28,288 bases of DNA, from NCBI GenBank assembly GCA_041742235.1, contig JBGSJA010000125.1:1-28288 (forward strand). Direction: 5' to 3'. Below are positions 26,201 to 28,288 of the stretch, piece after piece (within the stretch, counting starts at the first letter, position 1; each line of letters begins with the position of its first letter). A program made the translations under genes and the position numbers. The notes beneath the pieces were generated by a model. The model was not told the origin of the DNA. It did not search any database and saw nothing but the letters and a program-made list of their open reading frames with translations. The DNA is from BOKV01 sp041742235. GTDB taxonomy: Bacteria; Pseudomonadota; Alphaproteobacteria; Rhizobiales; Rhizobiaceae.

Positions 26201-26828
26201 CAGTTGCGCGCCACGCATTGCTGTCAATATCGGCAAGGTCGCGCCGCACGGGTGCGTTTTGCGAATTCGCCGCGCTCGACATGGCCTCGATTTCTTCCGC
26301 GTTGAAATCGGCCTCGGCGAATTTCAAGGTGAAGGCGATCGGCAGGCCATATGCGTCGAGAACGCACGCCGCGGCGGAGATCTCCTCCATGGCGTCGAGC
26401 GCCTTCTGCGCGGCCTCATGTTCGCGAAGCGGCTTGAACAGGCGCTCGTCATTGCAGGTAACGAGTACGCTGCCGCCGGAAAGTTCGGCTTTGACGAGCA
26501 TGCACTGGATGAACTCGGTCCGGGGTCCGCGCGCCAAGCGGAAGCCGCGAACGATCGGCTCATCGCCGTCAAGCTGCGCGGCGGCGTCGCGGAACTGCCG
26601 TATAAGCGGATGTGCCGGATCGAACCTTGCGGCAAGCGCTGATGCAATGGAGTTCTCGCCCAGCAGTACCGCGCCCGGTGCGTTTACCCAAAGCGGCGTA
26701 CCGAGCCGCTGGTCGAACAAGATCACTGCGTCCGGCGACAGGAAAAGACCCGCCAGTTGCGGCTGGGTGCTCAGTTCGAGATAACGCTGCGTCTCGATTT
26801 CCATCGGCTGCAAATCCGGCCCTTGCAT
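23208..26828 (-). CDS. Large cytoplasmic PAS histidine kinase, CbrA/PdhS (DivJ-PleC) family
   Basis: A 1206-residue kinase with no membrane segment. The ATG at 26828 is preferred, with GGACAGGA just before it; a TTG at 26861 has its only Shine-Dalgarno-like GAGG too close. Layout: PAS-like N-terminus (about 25-215), an acidic Ala/Pro/Glu-rich linker (about 226-446), PAS-like segments (about 447-570 and near 725-800), and a clear PAS (about 841-955). Then comes the HisKA phospho-site ARVSHEIRTPLNAIIGFSDV (H984) and HATPase boxes N (NLVSNAIRF, 1100), G1 (DTGRGMS, 1133) and G2 (GQGTGLGL, 1161). The HisKA sequence FSDVMIEERFGP matches DivK-directed kinases; in S. meliloti CbrA works upstream of CtrA. 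A perfect CtrA box precedes it. Ortholog assignment is inferred from motif and locus. Confidence 0.85.
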   Translation of the reverse strand: MQGPDLQPMEIETQRYLELSTQPQLAGLFLSPDAVILFDQRLGTPLWVNAPGAVLLGENSIASALAARFDPAHPLIRQFRDAAAQLDGDEPIVRGFRLARGPRTEFIQCMLVKAELSGGSVLVTCNDERLFKPLREHEAAQKALDAMEEISAAACVLDAYGLPIAFTLKFAEADFNAEEIEAMSSAANSQNAPVRRDLADIDSNAWRATVASIRKNPDRLLLVATKAEEPAAEPADTPETMAVDAEAMAPEAEAIPAQPDLLQDETDAPAAAGTEVEAVEGTEPVAEPVPGADDAWQPAGVQSKLDEWYMGSSAVSGEAALPDEELPTPASSDTVDEDETTQPPETVAFQSGESAELPVADEHGTAAAIDEDFAEDDWARSAIEGPGGGAPSNDDANESGWGRPELIEAIADDDVAPEDRDGEDFGPAAIENEGNAAKGEDLPPARTFVFTSASEPVRFAWTVDDHQVFLSVSPELAQTVGPNAADIVGRRWSDVAKVFGFDASGDIQRLLEKRDTWSGKSVLWPVQGADLVVPVDLAALPAFSGARQFDGFRGFGIIRTADVIFDPDETGLALVSGPAKPKQDGRKTSPQGIDNGQDVSRRLRPIDREELHDHDASNGNGRTLSGTAPSGGNVVDLTSRKRDRADELSKTEARAFQEIGRKLVEEAPGKPAEPASDFLVETMPARPVAGEPEQTVPAGGAFRPPVTGETPKPEATANGDDTGGAAILRKLPVPVLVYRMGETLYANRELLSITGYSSLDDLSKAGGVDALFSPADGDGILSEGDNGAVPLRRRDGTSLQVSPLLQSVPWLGGRALLLSFRPPLQPDGGEKAAVDIARVAELQNILDTATDGILVTTRDGQIESLNAPAEALFGVNQRDAAGLPLTELFAKESHRAVEEYMRELKEPGVAGLINNGREVIGRHAKGGLIPLFLTLGRMGQEEKFCAVLRDITPWKRAEEELVGARRAAESASEQKSEFLARVSHEIRTPLNAIIGFSDVMIEERFGPVDNDRYRGYLRDINRSGVHVLDLINDLLDISKIEAGKMELTYEAVDLNQLVSETVALLQPQANAERIIIRTSLSRAVPRVVADARSIRQIILNLVSNAIRFTPANGQVIVSTVYEGNGEVVMRVRDTGRGMSEREIEHAMKPFHQVNVTDERRGQGTGLGLPLTKALVEANRAYFDLESTPGEGTIAHVHFPTQRVLAD

Positions 26829-26871
26829 GTCCTGTCCGGCATCGTATGACGACTGCCGCAAGCCTCTAAAG

Positions 26872-26886
26872 TTAATACAAGGTTAA
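26872..26886 (-). promoter_or_regulatory. CtrA box (TTAA-N7-TTAA) upstream of the kinase gene
   Basis: TTAA (26872-26875), seven bases, TTAA (26883-26886) matches the full CtrA consensus exactly. It lies 44-58 bp upstream of the kinase ATG. A further TTAA-containing palindrome GGTTAACC is at 26950-26957. The site suggests the cell-cycle regulator CtrA controls this kinase. Confidence 0.6.
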
Positions 26887-27003
26887 TAGCTTTTAGCGCC
26901 TTCGCGGTCCACAGATTCAGGCGCTGCGCGCGGGAATTCTCGTTGCGAAGGTTAACCGCTGCGGCGACCGGGGCCCTTTGCCCGCAATGCCGCGCCAATG
27001 TTA

Positions 27004-27053
27004 TTGTGCGCTGCAAAAAAATTGTTGCACTGCACAAGAGACTTTACTATATA
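27004..27053 (+). promoter_or_regulatory. Phasin promoter with overlapping TGCA-rich operator motifs
   Basis: TTGCAC (27025-27030), a 17-bp spacer and TATATA (27048-27053) make a strong sigma-70 promoter; transcription would start near 27060. Two related elements overlap it: TTGT...CTGCA at 27004-27015 and TTGTTGCACTGCACAA at 27022-27037, 18-19 bp apart (two helical turns). This is the usual layout for repression of phasin genes by the PHB-sensing repressor PhaR/AniA. The regulator identity is inferred. Confidence 0.6.
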
Positions 27054-27123
27054 CACCTCGCGCCCGGGTCTTGGCGCCTCCCGACCAGGACCGCGCACAA
27101 AGTTTCAAACGACGGAGACAGAC

Positions 27124-27609
27124 ATGAGCACCAAGAATCCCGCTGCCGAAATGATGGAAAAGGCCCAGGCTGACTTCGCCAACATGAGCGAAACATTCCG
27201 CCAGATGGCCGAAAAGGGCATGGCGCAGTCCACCGACGCCTATGCGCAGTTCAAGACCATGGCCGAGGACGCAACCTCTGCCGCACAGAAGTCCTTCGAC
27301 GCCATGCGCGAAGGCGTGAGCGAACTGTCGGCCAAGGCAATGGAAAACGCCAAGGTCAACGCCGAAGCCGGCGTCGAGTTCGTCGAGAAGGTTTCGAAAG
27401 TCAAGTCCTTCGCCGAAGTCCTCGAACTGCAGGGCGAATTCTTCCGCACCGCCTTCGAGCGTCTCTCCGCGCAGGCAAAGGATGCCCAGGAACTCACCTT
27501 GAAGGTTTCCGAAAAGGCTTCGGCTCCGGTCAAGGCATCTGCCGAGAAGGCATCGGACATCGTGACCAAGGAAGTCAACAAGGCCGCCAAGGCAGTCAAG
27601 GCAGCCTGA
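27124..27609 (+). CDS. phaP: Phasin family protein (PHB granule-associated)
   Basis: A 161-residue helical, alanine/lysine/glutamate-rich protein without signal peptide or membrane segment. The sequence pattern (FRQMAEKGMAQSTDAYAQFK, then AMENAKVNAEAGVEFVEKVS and VLELQGEFFRTAFERLSAQA) and the Lys-Ala-rich C-terminus fit the phasin family, which coats polyhydroxybutyrate granules and forms amphipathic coiled helices. GGAGA lies about 7 bp before the ATG at 27124. A strong promoter upstream and a strong terminator downstream make it a monocistronic, highly expressed gene. The symbol is by family only. Confidence 0.88.
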   Translation: MSTKNPAAEMMEKAQADFANMSETFRQMAEKGMAQSTDAYAQFKTMAEDATSAAQKSFDAMREGVSELSAKAMENAKVNAEAGVEFVEKVSKVKSFAEVLELQGEFFRTAFERLSAQAKDAQELTLKVSEKASAPVKASAEKASDIVTKEVNKAAKAVKAA

Positions 27610-27633
27610 ACGCGACCTGATAACTAAATGCAG

Positions 27634-27660
27634 GGCCACCCGTTGCGGGTGGCCTTTTTC
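27634..27660 (+). terminator. Intrinsic terminator of the phasin gene
   Basis: GGCCACCCG (27634-27642) pairs perfectly with CGGGTGGCC (27646-27654) across a TTG triloop, followed by TTTTT (27655-27659) and more T-rich sequence. It lies 25 bp after the phasin stop. Confidence 0.93.
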
Positions 27661-27710
27661 GTTTTGCGCCGGGCGCAGTTCACGAATATCCCGCAGCGCA
27701 GGCGCAAGGC

Positions 27711-27739
27711 TTGCAAATTGTGCGGGCAGGCGTTATCTC
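27711..27739 (+). promoter_or_regulatory. Candidate tRNA-His promoter
   Basis: TTGCAA (27711-27716) followed after 17 bp by TATCTC (or TTATCT after 16 bp) lies 34 bp upstream of the tRNA. It is the only reasonable sigma-70-like pair in the gap after the phasin terminator. Confidence 0.4.
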
Positions 27740-27772
27740 GCGCCTTGCCGGACGCCACGCCGGTATCGATGT

Positions 27773-27849
27773 GCGGTTGTAGCTCAGTTGGTTAGAGCGT
27801 TGGATTGTGGCTCCAGAGGTCGGTGGTTCGAGCCCACCCAACCGTACCA
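27773..27849 (+). tRNA. tRNA-His (anticodon GTG), G-1-less A73 type
   Basis: A 77-nt cloverleaf with CCA encoded. Acceptor GCGGTTG pairs with CAACCGT, giving G1:U72 at the end, then A73. T8-A9, the D stem GCTC/GAGC, the anticodon stem TTGGA/TCCAG around loop TTGTGGC (anticodon GTG at 27807-27809) and the T arm GGTGG-TTCGAGC-CCACC are all complete. The base before G1 is T, so no templated G at -1, and position 73 is A rather than C. This is the unusual histidine tRNA known from a subgroup of alphaproteobacteria, so it supports the taxonomic placement. Confidence 0.95.
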
Positions 27850-27917
27850 TTTCATTGTTTCGCAATGATCCTGTCCTGACCGGCGCTGAAACGCGCACGC
27901 AGTTCTGCCTTGCCTCA

Positions 27918-27957
27918 AAATCAAACGATTGATTAAAACATACGTTTGATTTATGCT
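27918..27957 (+). promoter_or_regulatory. Promoter and palindromic operator of the TetR-family gene
   Basis: TTGATT (27929-27934), 17-bp spacer, TATGCT (27952-27957) form a plausible sigma-70 promoter. AAATCAAACG (27918-27927) and CGTTTGATTT (27943-27952) are a perfect 10-bp inverted repeat with a 15-bp spacer that brackets the -35 and reaches the -10. AATCAA/TTGATT (27919-27934) is a second, nested repeat. Such overlap indicates autorepression by the TetR-type protein encoded 25 bp downstream. Confidence 0.62.
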
Positions 27958-27981
27958 GCCGCCAGCAGACAGGAAAACTCC

Positions 27982-28288
27982 ATGCTCAGGTTAAGGCGCA
28001 ACAATCCCCCCCAATCGTCGCAGGGCGAACCGCCGGCGGACAGTACCCCGCAGTCGCTCGTCGAAGCTGGGTTGAGGCTTTTCGGCCTGAAGGGCTATGA
28101 CGCGACTTCCATTCGCGAGATCGCAGGCGAGGCGAAGGCAAACGTCGCATCGATCGGCTATCATTTTGGTGGCAAGGACGGGCTGCGCCGCGCCTGCGCC
28201 GAACACGTTGCGGCGACCATCCGTGTTTTTGCCAGCGCCGCATTCGCGGAAGGGCCCGATCCCTCCCAACTCAACGCCGGCGAGGCCC
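27982..28288 (+). CDS. TetR-family transcriptional regulator (N-terminal part)
   Basis: The gene runs off the window; 102 codons are present. The ATG at 27982 follows AGGA at 27971-27974. After a polar N-terminus (about 25 residues), the typical TetR HTH is visible: SLVEAGLRLFGLKGYDATSI, then REIAGEAKANVASIGYHFGGKDGLRRACAE, with the conserved Y-H-F turn. The tail of the HTH resembles the CecR/CerR-type subgroup, but the ligand domain is missing, so this is tentative. An inverted repeat over its promoter suggests autoregulation. Target genes probably lie beyond the window. Confidence 0.85.
   Translation, partial: MLRLRRNNPPQSSQGEPPADSTPQSLVEAGLRLFGLKGYDATSIREIAGEAKANVASIGYHFGGKDGLRRACAEHVAATIRVFASAAFAEGPDPSQLNAGEA

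Noticed and set aside
26829..26861. TTG at 26861 as kinase start
   Set aside because: The only GAGG lies too close to the TTG to serve; the ATG at 26828 has a better-placed GGACAGGA.
27771..27849. Alternative tRNA-His register with G-1 (27771) pairing with C73
   Set aside because: It would misplace the invariant T8-A9 and leave CCA unencoded. The register starting at 27773 gives a complete 7-bp stem, T8-A9 and encoded CCA.
27852..27868. TCATTG/CAATGA hairpin just after tRNA-His as its terminator
   Set aside because: Stem is only 6 bp with no T-run; it may be part of the transcript end but is not a supported terminator.

Overview
The window looks like a chromosomal segment of a Hyphomicrobiales (Rhizobiales) alphaproteobacterium, probably Phyllobacteriaceae or Rhizobiaceae-like. 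Reasons: high GC; a zwf-pgl-edd Entner-Doudoroff operon; a tRNA-His with the alphaproteobacterial form (no G at -1, G1:U72, A73); an RamB/ScfR-type regulator divergent from isocitrate lyase; and acetoacetyl-CoA synthetase, a CbrA/PdhS-type kinase and a phasin in the same neighbourhood. From memory, that last group resembles the aceA - acsA2 - cbrA - phaP1 region of Sinorhizobium meliloti. No mobile element, CRISPR array or prophage was seen.

Layout. 1-412: 3' end of folD. 531-1652: periplasmic PQQ-type aldose dehydrogenase, overlapping tail to tail with the zwf-pgl-edd operon (5664 down to 1646, minus strand). Together these form a glucose-oxidation block. 5761-6600: HTH regulator on the minus strand, upstream of zwf and divergent from a plus-strand four-gene cluster (6733-9885). 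That cluster encodes a three-histidine-box membrane desaturase, a signal-less PhnD-like binding protein, a ThiS/MoaD-like ubiquitin-fold protein ending in Gly-Gly, and an Asp-box beta-propeller protein. Its function is unknown to me and it is the best candidate for an undescribed system. 10041-11246: Bcr/CflA efflux pump. 11249-13484: kbl-tdh threonine-degradation operon (minus strand). 13692-13890: possible frameshifted small membrane protein.

13950-15537: aceA plus a small downstream gene (minus strand), divergent from the ScfR/RamB-like regulator (15755-17176). 17178-19064: AsmA-family protein (minus strand). 19252-21210: acetoacetyl-CoA synthetase, followed by a possible sRNA with a strong terminator. 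21443-23161: fused two-domain iron-type ABC permease. 23208-26828: large soluble CbrA/PdhS-type histidine kinase, with a perfect TTAA-N7-TTAA CtrA box upstream. 27124-27609: phasin with a strong promoter and terminator. 27773-27849: tRNA-His. 27982 to the end: partial TetR-family regulator with a palindromic operator over its promoter.

The right half has a carbon-storage theme. Phasin coats polyhydroxybutyrate, acetoacetyl-CoA synthetase returns PHB-derived acetoacetate to CoA metabolism, and isocitrate lyase assimilates the resulting acetyl-CoA. A shared 10-bp word, TTGCACTGCA, lies upstream of both aceA and the phasin gene, suggesting a common regulator. All calls rest on reading the sequence and recalling families; no database search was run.
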